A stretch of 64,000 nucleotides of DNA from Hellea sp965224755 (lineage in GTDB: Bacteria > Pseudomonadota > Alphaproteobacteria > Caulobacterales > Maricaulaceae). A program made the translations under genes and the position numbers. Within the stretch, counting starts at the first letter, position 1. Each line of letters starts with the position of its first letter. Below are positions 15,849-24,160 of the stretch, piece after piece. The stretch spans positions 2,294,001-2,358,000 of the forward strand of contig OZ245061.1 in the NCBI GenBank assembly GCA_965224755.1. The letters are read 5' to 3'. The notes beneath the pieces are model-generated. The model was not told the origin of the DNA. It did not search any database and saw only the letters and a program-made list of their open reading frames with translations.

Positions 15849-17411
15849 ATGTTTAAACGAGTTTCTACATTTTTGCGGATGATGCGCACCGGCTGGGTGC
15901 TGGCGCGCCATGACGCGCTGGTGCCGCGTGAATATGTCGGGGCTGTGCCTTTGCCCGTACGCCTGCTGGGCGGGGTATCGCGGATATTTGCTATACGCGA
16001 CCGCGCCAATAATCCTGGCGAGCGTTTTGCCAATGCGCTGGAAAAGCTCGGCCCGGCTTATATTAAATTCGGGCAGATATTATCGACGCGCGGCGACATG
16101 CTTGATCCCGTTTTCGTGCGCGGGCTCGCCCGCCTCAAAGACAAAGTCCCGCCCTTCCCTATGAAAACGGCAGAAGACATGCTGCGCGCCGAATGGGGTA
16201 TGCCGTGGCAGGACAAACTGGCCAGCCTATCCGGGCCCATCGCCGCCGCCTCTGTCGCGCAAGTACATAAAGGCGTGACAAAATCCGGCGAAACGGTGGC
16301 CGTGAAAATTCTGCGGCCTGACATCCACCGCCGTATGCGCAATGATATGGCGGTGCTGGATATGGTGGCAAGTCTGGCCGAGTTTTTCGTGCCCGATACC
16401 AAACGCCTCGGTCCCAAAAAATTCGTCCAAACCGCTGACCGCGCCGTGATGCTGGAACTGGATTTGCGCCTCGAAGCCGCCGCCTGTTCCGAGCTGTCCG
16501 AGCCCGCAATCGAGACAGGACTCTACAAAGTCCCTGCCATCCATTGGGAACTCGGCGGCAAGACTGTGTTGGTCACGCAGTGGATAGACGGCACAGCTTT
16601 GTCGGATGAGGCCATACTGACCGATCCGAAATTTGACCGCCAAGAGATCGCCCGCAAAGTCATGCAAAGCTTCCTCGCCTGTTCCTTCGATTACGGCGTC
16701 TTCCACGCCGATATGCATGAGGGCAATATGATTATCGCGGAAGACGGCACATTATGGCTTATTGATTTCGGAATTTTGGGCCGGCTCGCGCCCAAGGAAC
16801 AACGCTTTCACGCCGAGATTCTTTACGGTTTTCTTATGCGCGATTATCAACGTATCGCCGAAGTCCATTTCGAGGCCGGCTATGTCCCCGCCCATCACAC
16901 GATTGAAGACTTTGCATCAGCTTTAAGATCAGTCGGCGAACCTATATTTGGCCAGACAGCGGAAAATGTCGCCATGACTAAAGTGCTGTTACAGCTTTTC
17001 GAAATCACCGAAATCTTCGATATGGAAATGCAGCCGCAACTGATCATGCTGCAAAAAACCATGATGCAAACCGAAGGCGTCTGCCGCCGCCTCGACCCCA
17101 ATTTTGATATGTGGGAAATCAGCCGCCCGATTGTCGAAGCTTCTATGCGCCGCGAATTAGGAGTCGAAGGCCGGGTCAATGATTTGCTGACGGGCCTAAA
17201 CAAAGCCCGCCGCACGCTGGAACGCCTGCCCGACGCCACGGAAAACATCGCCGCCCTCGCCCAAGCCTGGGCCGACGGCGAGATTGACCTCTCCAAAGGC
17301 CCGCCAAAAGCCGCGCAAGTGACAAAACGCACACTATGGAAACCTATTGCCTATCTAGGCACAGGCGCGGTAATAGCTCTGGGCAGCGTCTGGGCGATGG
17401 CGCAGCTTTAG
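15849..17411 (+). CDS. ABC1/UbiB-family atypical kinase
   Basis: 520 residues from the ATG at 15849. ABC1-family signatures are the KxGQ motif in AYIKFGQILSTRGD (73-76), the alanine-rich loop AAASVAQVHKG, VAVKILRP, the catalytic FHADMHEGNM and the metal-binding LIDFGILGRL. A C-terminal hydrophobic helix (LGTGAVIALGSVWAMAQL) would anchor it to the inner membrane. UbiB supports coenzyme Q biosynthesis as an ATPase; no other ubi gene is adjacent, so it could be a UbiB paralogue. Confidence 0.85.
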   Translation: MFKRVSTFLRMMRTGWVLARHDALVPREYVGAVPLPVRLLGGVSRIFAIRDRANNPGERFANALEKLGPAYIKFGQILSTRGDMLDPVFVRGLARLKDKVPPFPMKTAEDMLRAEWGMPWQDKLASLSGPIAAASVAQVHKGVTKSGETVAVKILRPDIHRRMRNDMAVLDMVASLAEFFVPDTKRLGPKKFVQTADRAVMLELDLRLEAAACSELSEPAIETGLYKVPAIHWELGGKTVLVTQWIDGTALSDEAILTDPKFDRQEIARKVMQSFLACSFDYGVFHADMHEGNMIIAEDGTLWLIDFGILGRLAPKEQRFHAEILYGFLMRDYQRIAEVHFEAGYVPAHHTIEDFASALRSVGEPIFGQTAENVAMTKVLLQLFEITEIFDMEMQPQLIMLQKTMMQTEGVCRRLDPNFDMWEISRPIVEASMRRELGVEGRVNDLLTGLNKARRTLERLPDATENIAALAQAWADGEIDLSKGPPKAAQVTKRTLWKPIAYLGTGAVIALGSVWAMAQL

Positions 17412-17425
17412 ACTTGACATTAAAC

Positions 17426-17435
17426 ATATGCATAT
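17426..17435. promoter_or_regulatory. 10-base palindrome before brnT, candidate BrnA operator
   Basis: ATATGCATAT is a perfect palindrome between a TTGACA (17414-17419) and the brnT start at 17442. Type II antitoxins with ribbon-helix-helix folds normally bind palindromes in their own promoter. The spacing would put the start of transcription at or past the ATG, so the exact promoter is unclear. Confidence 0.4.
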
Positions 17436-17441
17436 TAAATA

Positions 17442-17705
17442 ATGATATTCGAATGGAACGAAGCCAAAAGCGATTTGAACCGCAAAATGCGTAATATTGG
17501 CTTTGAGATTGTTTACGAACTCGATTGGGAAAAAGCGCAAACAATCAAAGATGATCGATTTGATTATGGCGAAGATCGTTTCTTGTCATTTTTCAAAGAA
17601 GGTTCAGCCTATTATTGCGTATGTTTTACCCTGCGCAACAACAAGATAAGGATTATAAGTGTCAGACGCGCCAGAAAAAAAGAAGCTCAACGCTTTGGTC
17701 TCTGA
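17442..17705 (+). CDS. brnT: BrnT-family toxin
   Basis: 87 residues, matching the small BrnT ribonuclease toxins: FEWNEAKSDLNRKMRNIGFE at the N-terminus, then ED/DRFDYGEDRFLSFF and RIISVRRARKKEAQRF near the C-terminus. BrnT arrests translation by RNA cleavage and is neutralised by BrnA. The antitoxin gene overlaps the 3' end by 47 bases, the normal toxin-first BrnTA order. Confidence 0.9.
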   Translation: MIFEWNEAKSDLNRKMRNIGFEIVYELDWEKAQTIKDDRFDYGEDRFLSFFKEGSAYYCVCFTLRNNKIRIISVRRARKKEAQRFGL

Positions 17706-17991
17706 GGATTTTTTACCGGGAGAGAGCTTTGACGAATGGGAAGCTCGGATAAATCCCGAATGGACCGAAGACATGTTCAAAAAAGCACGGCCATCACTCG
17801 AGGTTTTGGCAGAGCTTGGTATTACGCCGCCCGCGCGTGGTCGGCCAGCGCTCTCAGAATCTGCCCGAAAGAAACGTGTCACCATCATGCTTGACCAAGA
17901 CGTGATTGAGCATTTCAAAAAAACCGGTAAAGGTTGGCAGACTCGCGCCAATGCGGCTTTGCGCAAAGCCGCTGGCTTACCGCAAAAATAA
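17659..17991 (+). CDS. brnA: BrnA-family antitoxin
   Basis: 110 residues from a GTG start with an AAGGA site 6 bases upstream. The C-terminal half carries a ribbon-helix-helix DNA-binding fold (KKRVTIMLDQDVIEHFKKTG, then GWQTRANAALRKAAG). The N-terminal half (FDEWEARINPEWTEDMFKKA) is the toxin-wrapping region. It binds BrnT and is expected to autorepress the pair, perhaps at the ATATGCATAT palindrome. Confidence 0.9.
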   Translation: MSDAPEKKKLNALVSEDFLPGESFDEWEARINPEWTEDMFKKARPSLEVLAELGITPPARGRPALSESARKKRVTIMLDQDVIEHFKKTGKGWQTRANAALRKAAGLPQK

Positions 17992-18007
17992 ACGCTAAAC
18001 TCCCCTG

Positions 18008-19216
18008 ATGGACAAACGTATTTTACTCATAATCGCTGGCGGGATTGCGGCTTATAAATCGCTCTTTCTGATCCGGGTGCTGGCCCGGCGCGGGATTGCT
18101 GCGCAGGTTATCCTGACGAGGGGCGGGGCCGAATTTGTTACGCCATTATCGGCCGGCGCTCTGTCCGGCGAAAACGTCTATTCCGATCTTTGGGACTTAA
18201 CCGATGAAGCCGAAATGGGGCATATCGAGCTGTCCCGCAGCGCCGGCCTTGTCGTCGTCGCCCCCGCGACTGCCGATATTCTGGCCAAAGCCGCTCACGG
18301 TGTTGCCAATGATCTAGCCACGACAACGCTTTTGGCGACGGATAAACGCGTGCTCTATGCCCCCGCGATGAATGTGCGGATGTGGGAGGCGGCGGCGACG
18401 CAACGCAATGTCGCTAGCCTCAAAAAAGACGGCGCGCTGTTCATTGGGCCGGACGAAGGCGATATGGCTTGCGGCGAATTTGGCGAAGGCCGGATGAGCG
18501 AGCCCGAAGCCATAGCGGACGCCATTGAAGCCGCGCTGAAAGGCGACACAACATTGGACGGCTTGAAAAGACCAAAGCCCCTTAAGGGTAAGAAAGCCCT
18601 TGTCACGGCAGGCCCAACGCGCGAGCCGATTGACCCTGTGCGGTATCTCTCCAATCATAGCTCCGGCAAACAAGGCTACGCCATTGCGGCCGCGCTTACG
18701 GCTTTGGGCGCGGATGTCACGCTTGTTTCCGGGCCTGTTAGTATTTCAGCGCCGCCCAATGTGACCCTTGTTAAAGTCGAAACCGCAAACGAAATGCTGG
18801 CGGCTTGCGAGGCGACCCTCCCCTCCGATATCTTCGTCGCGGTCGCCGCCGTCGCCGATTGGCGGCCCGCAGATACATCGGGCAAGAAGATCAAGAAAGA
18901 CGGCAAAGCCGCCGCGCCGCTCAAATTGGAAGAAAACCCTGATATTTTAAAAACGCTTTCATCGAGTAAAAAACGCCCCAAACTTGTCATAGGCTTCGCC
19001 GCAGAGACCAATGACGTCATCAAACACGCTACTGCAAAACGTCTGCGCAAAACATGTGACTGGATCGTGGCCAATGATGTATCAGGAGACGTCATGGGCG
19101 GAGATCATAATGAAATGATCCTCGTCACAGAGGCCGGTCATGAGACTTGGCCCCGGCTGACCAAGGCGGATGCGGCCAAAAAATTGGCGCATAAAATTGC
19201 GGAGCATTTTAAATGA
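18008..19216 (+). CDS. coaBC: Bifunctional phosphopantothenoylcysteine decarboxylase / phosphopantothenate-cysteine ligase
   Basis: 402 residues. The N-terminal flavoprotein half has GGIAAYKS (11-18), the active-site His72 in GHIELSRSAG, PAMN (119-122) and catalytic Cys155 in GDMACGEFGEGRMSE. The ligase half begins at about 197 with VTAGPTREPIDPVRY and SNHSSGKQGYA and contains KKIKKDG and LEENPDIL. It performs two consecutive coenzyme A steps. The stop overlaps the next gene by 4 bases. Confidence 0.96.
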   Translation: MDKRILLIIAGGIAAYKSLFLIRVLARRGIAAQVILTRGGAEFVTPLSAGALSGENVYSDLWDLTDEAEMGHIELSRSAGLVVVAPATADILAKAAHGVANDLATTTLLATDKRVLYAPAMNVRMWEAAATQRNVASLKKDGALFIGPDEGDMACGEFGEGRMSEPEAIADAIEAALKGDTTLDGLKRPKPLKGKKALVTAGPTREPIDPVRYLSNHSSGKQGYAIAAALTALGADVTLVSGPVSISAPPNVTLVKVETANEMLAACEATLPSDIFVAVAAVADWRPADTSGKKIKKDGKAAAPLKLEENPDILKTLSSSKKRPKLVIGFAAETNDVIKHATAKRLRKTCDWIVANDVSGDVMGGDHNEMILVTEAGHETWPRLTKADAAKKLAHKIAEHFK

Positions 19217-19974
19217 AATATTTTCTAGCCGCGCTGCTGCTCTCTGTTTCTGCGCCCGCTTTTGCCGATAATATTGCGGGCTGCGAAGTCATATTGATGG
19301 AGCGTATCGAACAGGAAGGCCTTGAGGGCAGCGCCGAAGTGGCGAGCTTCCGCCCGGCTGAGGATTTTATCGCCAGCATCTATGATGAGGAGAGCGAAGT
19401 CCTGCGCGAGATAGACGGCCTGCCTATCCGCGCCATCATGTGCAAACGCCAGAGTATTATTCCGAGCCTGCGCGATTTCCCGATTGTCGCCACAGGCACG
19501 CCTTTCATGATTTCGCAGAACTTTGACAGCGCAAAGAGCGGCCTGACCACAGTCTATTTCAAAGATGGCGAATTCCACCATAGCTATAAGGGCCCTGATC
19601 TGGACAGCGAAACTGAAGCCGAACTGATTGACCGTATCAAGGTCTTTAATCTCCAACCCCACAACCTCGCCGAAAAAGAAACCGCGATGCTGGAAAAAGC
19701 TGAAGCTGAAAAAGATGATGAAGCCATAGAAGATGAAATCGACGCAGTCGATGAAACTGAAATGGCTGATGCCGCCGAAACGGATGAAGGCGAAACAGAC
19801 GCCGCAGATGAACCGCAAGAGACATCATCCACAGAAGAAACAGAACTAGGTGATGACTCCGGCGCCGAATCTGCCAACGAAGATGAAGCTCCGAAAGACG
19901 GTATAGACAAGCTGGCTCCTGAAAAGCTAACGCCAAAAAAACCAACGGAAGAGCAAGTCAAAGAACTGGAATAG
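19213..19974 (+). CDS. Exported protein with a highly acidic C-terminal tail, unknown function
   Basis: 253 residues. A Sec signal peptide (1-18, cleavage after AFA) leads into a compact N-terminal domain (about 20-150) with two cysteines (Cys24, and Cys76 in IMCKRQ). Residues 155-240 form a low-complexity Glu/Asp/Ala-rich region, ending in KLTPKKPTEEQVKELE. I do not recognise a family. It is translationally coupled to coaBC and 8 bases ahead of dut, which suggests cotranscription without a clear functional link. The acidic tail suggests ion or cationic-partner binding in the periplasm, which is inference. Confidence 0.75.
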   Translation: MKYFLAALLLSVSAPAFADNIAGCEVILMERIEQEGLEGSAEVASFRPAEDFIASIYDEESEVLREIDGLPIRAIMCKRQSIIPSLRDFPIVATGTPFMISQNFDSAKSGLTTVYFKDGEFHHSYKGPDLDSETEAELIDRIKVFNLQPHNLAEKETAMLEKAEAEKDDEAIEDEIDAVDETEMADAAETDEGETDAADEPQETSSTEETELGDDSGAESANEDEAPKDGIDKLAPEKLTPKKPTEEQVKELE

Positions 19975-19982
19975 GCTGCTAC

Positions 19983-20438
19983 ATGTCCCTTATCGTTGAA
20001 ATGAAACCGCTCGCCCATTTTGGCGATCTCGAACTCCCCAAATATGAAACCGTCCTCGCCGCAGGCGCTGATCTTCGCGCCGCTGTTCCCGAACATGCGC
20101 CGATAGTTTTGGAACCCGGCGCCCGCGCACTCATCCCGACAGGTTTCGCCATGGCCCTGCCCGCAGGCTATGAAGCTCAAATCCGCCCACGTTCGGGCCT
20201 TGCCTATAAACACGGCATAACCTGCCTGAACACGCCCGGCACCATCGACGCCGATTATCGCGGCGAGGTTAAAGTGCTTCTGGTCAATCACGGCGATACC
20301 GCCTTCACCATCAATCGCGGCGAACGCATCGCGCAAATGGTAATAGCGCCCATAACGCAGCCCGAATTTGAACGGGTGGAAGAGCTCAGCGAAACCGCAC
20401 GCGGCGCAGGCGGCTTTGGCAGTACGGGCGTGGAGTAA
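19983..20438 (+). CDS. dut: dUTP diphosphatase
   Basis: 151 residues with all five trimeric dUTPase motifs: AGADLRAA (motif 1), RPRSGLAYK (2), NTPGTIDADYRGEVKVLLVN (3), RGERIAQMV (4) and RGAGGFGSTG (5). It hydrolyses dUTP to dUMP and pyrophosphate. The coaBC-dut neighbourhood is a known bacterial arrangement. Confidence 0.97.
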   Translation: MSLIVEMKPLAHFGDLELPKYETVLAAGADLRAAVPEHAPIVLEPGARALIPTGFAMALPAGYEAQIRPRSGLAYKHGITCLNTPGTIDADYRGEVKVLLVNHGDTAFTINRGERIAQMVIAPITQPEFERVEELSETARGAGGFGSTGVE

Positions 20439-20443
20439 GGTCA

Positions 20444-21430
20444 TTATACAAGATTTTCGTAACTCCAATCCCGTGCGTCTAGGCTCCGAATACGCGCAGC
20501 AAAAGCTTTGTGAAGTGCGTTCAACTTTGATGTGAACCAAATGTGTTGCTTATCCCAGTCGGACTTATCGTTTGGGTCAACATTATATTTATATAAAGCG
20601 ATTCGCGTATCTTGACCTTCTGGCAGAACATCCCATGTTAGCTCAAACCCTAATTCCGCTTCAATATCTTCTCTTTGAGCATGTAAAAGATGAAAAAATG
20701 CCTTAGCATCAGCACCCGTAATATATATTTCTGCCGATAATCGGTTTTTAAATTGGTTGAGGGCCGAGCCTACGGAAAATTTACTGCGGCCAATACTATA
20801 GTTCATCCAAGACTGAGGTTGGGCCTTTCTGTTGCCGGATATTGACCCTTTCGCAGCATTTAGTTTTTCGTGTAAACCATCCCAATATTGCACTTGCATC
20901 AAGCGGGTTTCTGATAACTCCGAAGCATCAATTTCGCGCGCAGCTTTTGCCACGGATTTAGACCAATTATTAGGCTTGGAAATAATGTTGAATTTTGGCG
21001 CTGCAGAAGATTCGCCTATGCACCATAATTCTACTTCTAGGCCAAAAAACCTGAAGCTTTCATCTGTAATTTTGTTAAGCCAATCTAACGTGGCACGATG
21101 TTCTTCCGTAAAACGCGCGGCAATCCAAACAATTGTGACCGCATCCAATCCTGCCGCATAGGTTAATATCTGCCCAAGATGAGTATGGTCGGTACGCTCC
21201 AATTGGTTTTCAATCAAGACCCAAGAATCGCGGCCAATATCTTTACAAAGTAAGTCGGCGCGAAAACGGCCAACAGACTTTTCTTGCGCTTCCAACTCTA
21301 GGTCAAATCCAAGCGTTTCAGACAGAACGGCTAGATTTTCTTCTTGCGCGAGCCAAGGTGTAAAGTCAGACGCTTCTGTCTTCCAAATATTTCTTAATTC
21401 AACCTTTTTCAGACGCCCCAAGTCGCTCAT
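20444..21430 (-). CDS. DUF4268 protein with PD-(D/E)xK-like N-terminal domain
   Basis: About 328 residues from the third of three consecutive ATGs, which has GGGGA upstream; a longer GTG frame would overlap the next gene. The N-terminal half contains RFRADLLCKD followed by WVLIENQLERTDHTHLGQIL, which resembles the D...ExQ core of PD-(D/E)xK nucleases, and the C-terminal half matches DUF4268. Such proteins occur singly or in defence regions; the biological role is not established. The gene converges on dut with only 5 bases between stops and may be accessory. Confidence 0.7.
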   Translation of the reverse strand: MSDLGRLKKVELRNIWKTEASDFTPWLAQEENLAVLSETLGFDLELEAQEKSVGRFRADLLCKDIGRDSWVLIENQLERTDHTHLGQILTYAAGLDAVTIVWIAARFTEEHRATLDWLNKITDESFRFFGLEVELWCIGESSAAPKFNIISKPNNWSKSVAKAAREIDASELSETRLMQVQYWDGLHEKLNAAKGSISGNRKAQPQSWMNYSIGRSKFSVGSALNQFKNRLSAEIYITGADAKAFFHLLHAQREDIEAELGFELTWDVLPEGQDTRIALYKYNVDPNDKSDWDKQHIWFTSKLNALHKAFAARIRSLDARDWSYENLV

Positions 21431-21447
21431 CATCATTCCCCACTTTT

Positions 21448-22614
21448 TTATCGCAAACACTTATCCGCTATATTGCATAAGGCGTCAATATCCGCCTCGT
21501 CGTGATACAGCCCCAACCCTATCCGCAGGACATTGCCGCGCACATCTGTGATGATGTTTCTCTCGTGCAGTGCGGCTTTCCAATCTTGGGCCTGCGCATG
21601 TTCGAGCGCTAGGAAACGGGCGGAGCTTGCCTGTGTCACATCATTGAGCATTCGGGCCTCACCTAAGGCTCCAGCTTGGCCATCCTTAATTGCCTCCACG
21701 AGCGCGGTTTGAAGACCTCCGACATAGGCGCTCATGCTGGCAGTCGTGAGGCCCTGCTCTGCCAGCATCGCCCTGACGGCGTTAAATCTGTAAAGCCCGG
21801 ACGGGTCGAAAGTCGCGCCGAGAAACCGCCCCGCATCGCGCGAAAACCCAACCCCGCCTTTGGGCGGGGCTACCAAATCACCAAAAGCGGCATACCAGCC
21901 CGTAATTTCCGGGCGCGGGGCATAATGCGGCGGCGCGTGCATGAAGGCGCAGCCCTCGCCGACCATAGCATATTTATAGCCGCCGCCAAGATAGAATAGC
22001 TTGTCAGCAACGCCGGATAAATCTGTCGGCACAGCCATAAAACCGTGATAACCGTCGATAACCACCCAAGGCCCGCTGGGTTTTGCCAGCGCCGCCAATT
22101 CTGCAAATCCATCAAATATATGGCCACTATTAAAGAAAACATGGCTGGTAAAAATAATATCATAATCCCCGTTTTGCGCCGCCGCGATAAAGCGGGCGTC
22201 AAATGTTTCGGCAGGGTGAACGGGGATGGTCTCGCACACTACGCGCCCACTCTCGACCCAGCGCTGTTTTTGCCGCGAGAGCGAATGAAATTCCCCGTCC
22301 GTGGTCAGCAGACGGATGGAATTTGCCTCCCATGCCGAAAACAACACCGTCATCAGGCTATGGGTATTAGGCGCAAAAACGATATTGGCCGCACCCGGCA
22401 GGCCTAATTCCGCCGCAACATGGTTTTGCGCTTCGGGATAGACGCTAGCAAAGATATGATCCCATTTATCATCAGCAAAACGGGCGGCATCCGCGAAGGC
22501 CTGCATCTGCCCGTCATAGGCCGCGTCCGGCCACAGGTGATGGCTATGCGCCGCCATATGCAGACGCTCCGGCGCGGCGCTTAAAGATTTTGAAAACAGG
22601 TGTTTATAAGACAT
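21448..22614 (-). CDS. Class V aminotransferase-fold PLP enzyme, kynureninase-like
   Basis: 388 residues of PLP fold type I. The Schiff-base Lys is probably in LGGGYKYAMVGEGCAFM, with DGYHGFMAVP upstream as the cofactor Asp region. GRFLGATFDPSGLYR and a late-domain RGNVLRIGLG match kynureninase-like members. With tryptophan 2,3-dioxygenase encoded about 0.7 kb away, cleavage of kynurenine or 3-hydroxykynurenine to anthranilate plus alanine is likely. The N-terminus (MAAHSHHLWPDA) departs from classical KynU (DGNSLG), so another substrate is possible. No formamidase gene is adjacent. Confidence 0.65.
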   Translation of the reverse strand: MSYKHLFSKSLSAAPERLHMAAHSHHLWPDAAYDGQMQAFADAARFADDKWDHIFASVYPEAQNHVAAELGLPGAANIVFAPNTHSLMTVLFSAWEANSIRLLTTDGEFHSLSRQKQRWVESGRVVCETIPVHPAETFDARFIAAAQNGDYDIIFTSHVFFNSGHIFDGFAELAALAKPSGPWVVIDGYHGFMAVPTDLSGVADKLFYLGGGYKYAMVGEGCAFMHAPPHYAPRPEITGWYAAFGDLVAPPKGGVGFSRDAGRFLGATFDPSGLYRFNAVRAMLAEQGLTTASMSAYVGGLQTALVEAIKDGQAGALGEARMLNDVTQASSARFLALEHAQAQDWKAALHERNIITDVRGNVLRIGLGLYHDEADIDALCNIADKCLR

Positions 22615-22698
22615 AAGGCACCTTATAGCATATCGCTATTGCGGCAATTCCCGTTTTGCCTAAATATGCTATAGTAGTAGGCAAAGGAGACTAAACTG

Positions 22699-23337
22699 AT
22701 GTTGGTATTTTTACGCCAAGCGCTTTTATATGCAGCCGTTCTGATTTTACCTGCCACATTAAGCCTGTCTGCCTGCGCTCAAGAGACGACCGTGCGCGCA
22801 GATTTATATGATTGCGAGGGCTGCGCGGGGGTTTATGAGCGTGAATCCGAGAACCTGACCGCAACTACTGAAATGGCCAGCAAAACTGAACCCGGAGAAA
22901 GGTTGGTCATTCGCGGACAGGTCTTTAAGGTTGACCGCATAACGCCTGCGGCCGGGGTTATTCTTTATTTTTACCAGACTAATCATGAGGGGATTTATGC
23001 CAATGGCTCTTCTGAAACACAGTGGAGTCGCCGTCATGGCCGTATTCGAGGCTGGCTGAAAACAGACAAAAACGGCCATTATGAAATCCGCACGATAAAG
23101 CCTGCGCCCTATCCTAATGCCGCCATGCCGGCCCATATTCACCCGACCATATTGGAACCCGGAAAGCCGCCTTATTGGATAGACGATATTGTTTTTGCAG
23201 GAGAATTTGGCGTGACCAAAGCTTACAAAGCCCGCATGTCGCTTCGCGGCGGCGACGGAATTGTGCAACTCCGGCGCTCGGCCACCGGAGACTGGGCAGG
23301 AAAACGCGATATTTATCTAGAGCCACATCCAAAATAA
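22699..23337 (+). CDS. Intradiol ring-cleavage dioxygenase-like lipoprotein
   Basis: 212 residues with a lipoprotein signal (lipobox LSAC, Cys26) and an intradiol dioxygenase beta-sandwich. The candidate Fe(III) ligands are all present: Tyr100, Tyr138 (PAPYPN), His146 and His148 (HIHPT). GQVFKVDRITPAAGVILYFYQ and GHYEIRTIKP are family strings. Cytosolic relatives open catechol or protocatechuate; this one is predicted to be exported and membrane-anchored, so its substrate is unknown. A DCEGC motif (Cys39, Cys42) follows the signal. An AAAGGAG ribosome site supports the start. It precedes kynA by 17 bases. Confidence 0.8.
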   Translation: MLVFLRQALLYAAVLILPATLSLSACAQETTVRADLYDCEGCAGVYERESENLTATTEMASKTEPGERLVIRGQVFKVDRITPAAGVILYFYQTNHEGIYANGSSETQWSRRHGRIRGWLKTDKNGHYEIRTIKPAPYPNAAMPAHIHPTILEPGKPPYWIDDIVFAGEFGVTKAYKARMSLRGGDGIVQLRRSATGDWAGKRDIYLEPHPK

Positions 23338-23354
23338 TTGGGTAAGGATATAAT

Positions 23355-24149
23355 ATGAGCGATGATTCTACATTTACTTATGGTCGTTATTTGCGCTTGG
23401 ACGCCCTGCTTGAAGCCCAGCGGCCTCTGACGGATAAACATGACGAGATGTTGTTTATCGTTCAGCACCAGACATCCGAGCTTTGGATGAAATTGGCAAT
23501 ACACGAAATGACATCAGCTTGCGCGGCGATAAAAGCTGATGATCTACCGCCCGCAATGAAAATGCTGGCGCGGATTTCGCGGATTTTCGAGCAGTTAAAT
23601 TCTGCTTGGGATGTGCTGCGCACCCTCACCCCCGATGAATATACCGCTTTTCGCGATGCTTTTGGCGCGGGATCTGGCTTCCAGTCTTGGCAATATCGCG
23701 AGATCGAATTTCTCGTCGGCAACAAATCAGAGCGGCATTTAAAAACCCATCAAGATCATCCCGCGCAAGCGCGGCTGAAAACCACTCTAGAAGCGCCCAG
23801 TATTTATGATGAAGTCCAGTGCCTGCTCGCCCGGCGCGGTTTTGAAATCGACCCTAAGCATCTAGGCCGAAATATGACGCAAAAATATAGCGCTGACGAT
23901 TCAGTCCGCGCGGCATGGCTGTCGATCTACAAGAACCCGAAAGCGCATTGGGATCTCTATGAATTGGCCGAAAAATTGGTGGATTTTGAAGATTATTTCC
24001 GCCGCTGGCGCTTTAATCACGTCACCACAGTCGAGCGCGTCATTGGTTTTAAGCGCGGTAGCGGCGGCACTTCGGGCGTCAATTACCTCAAAGCCATGCT
24101 CGACGTAGTATTATTCCCTGAATTATGGGACATTAGGACAGAACTATAA
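23355..24149 (+). CDS. kynA: Tryptophan 2,3-dioxygenase
   Basis: 264 residues. Haem-dioxygenase signatures are DEMLFIVQHQTSELWMKL (30-47), the haem-ligand His in RWRFNHVTTVERVIGFKRG, and SGGTSGVNYLK. It oxidises L-tryptophan to N-formylkynurenine, the first step of kynurenine degradation. The preceding dioxygenase-like gene and the following cysK, 11 bases on, are in the same direction, so the three may share a transcript. Confidence 0.96.
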   Translation: MSDDSTFTYGRYLRLDALLEAQRPLTDKHDEMLFIVQHQTSELWMKLAIHEMTSACAAIKADDLPPAMKMLARISRIFEQLNSAWDVLRTLTPDEYTAFRDAFGAGSGFQSWQYREIEFLVGNKSERHLKTHQDHPAQARLKTTLEAPSIYDEVQCLLARRGFEIDPKHLGRNMTQKYSADDSVRAAWLSIYKNPKAHWDLYELAEKLVDFEDYFRRWRFNHVTTVERVIGFKRGSGGTSGVNYLKAMLDVVLFPELWDIRTEL

Positions 24150-24160
24150 AAGGAGCCCAC

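Noticed and set aside
19584..20540. 318-codon frame opposite the acidic protein and dut
   Set aside because: Its Ser-rich half is the reverse strand of the Glu/Asp-rich tail and it covers dut, which is certain.
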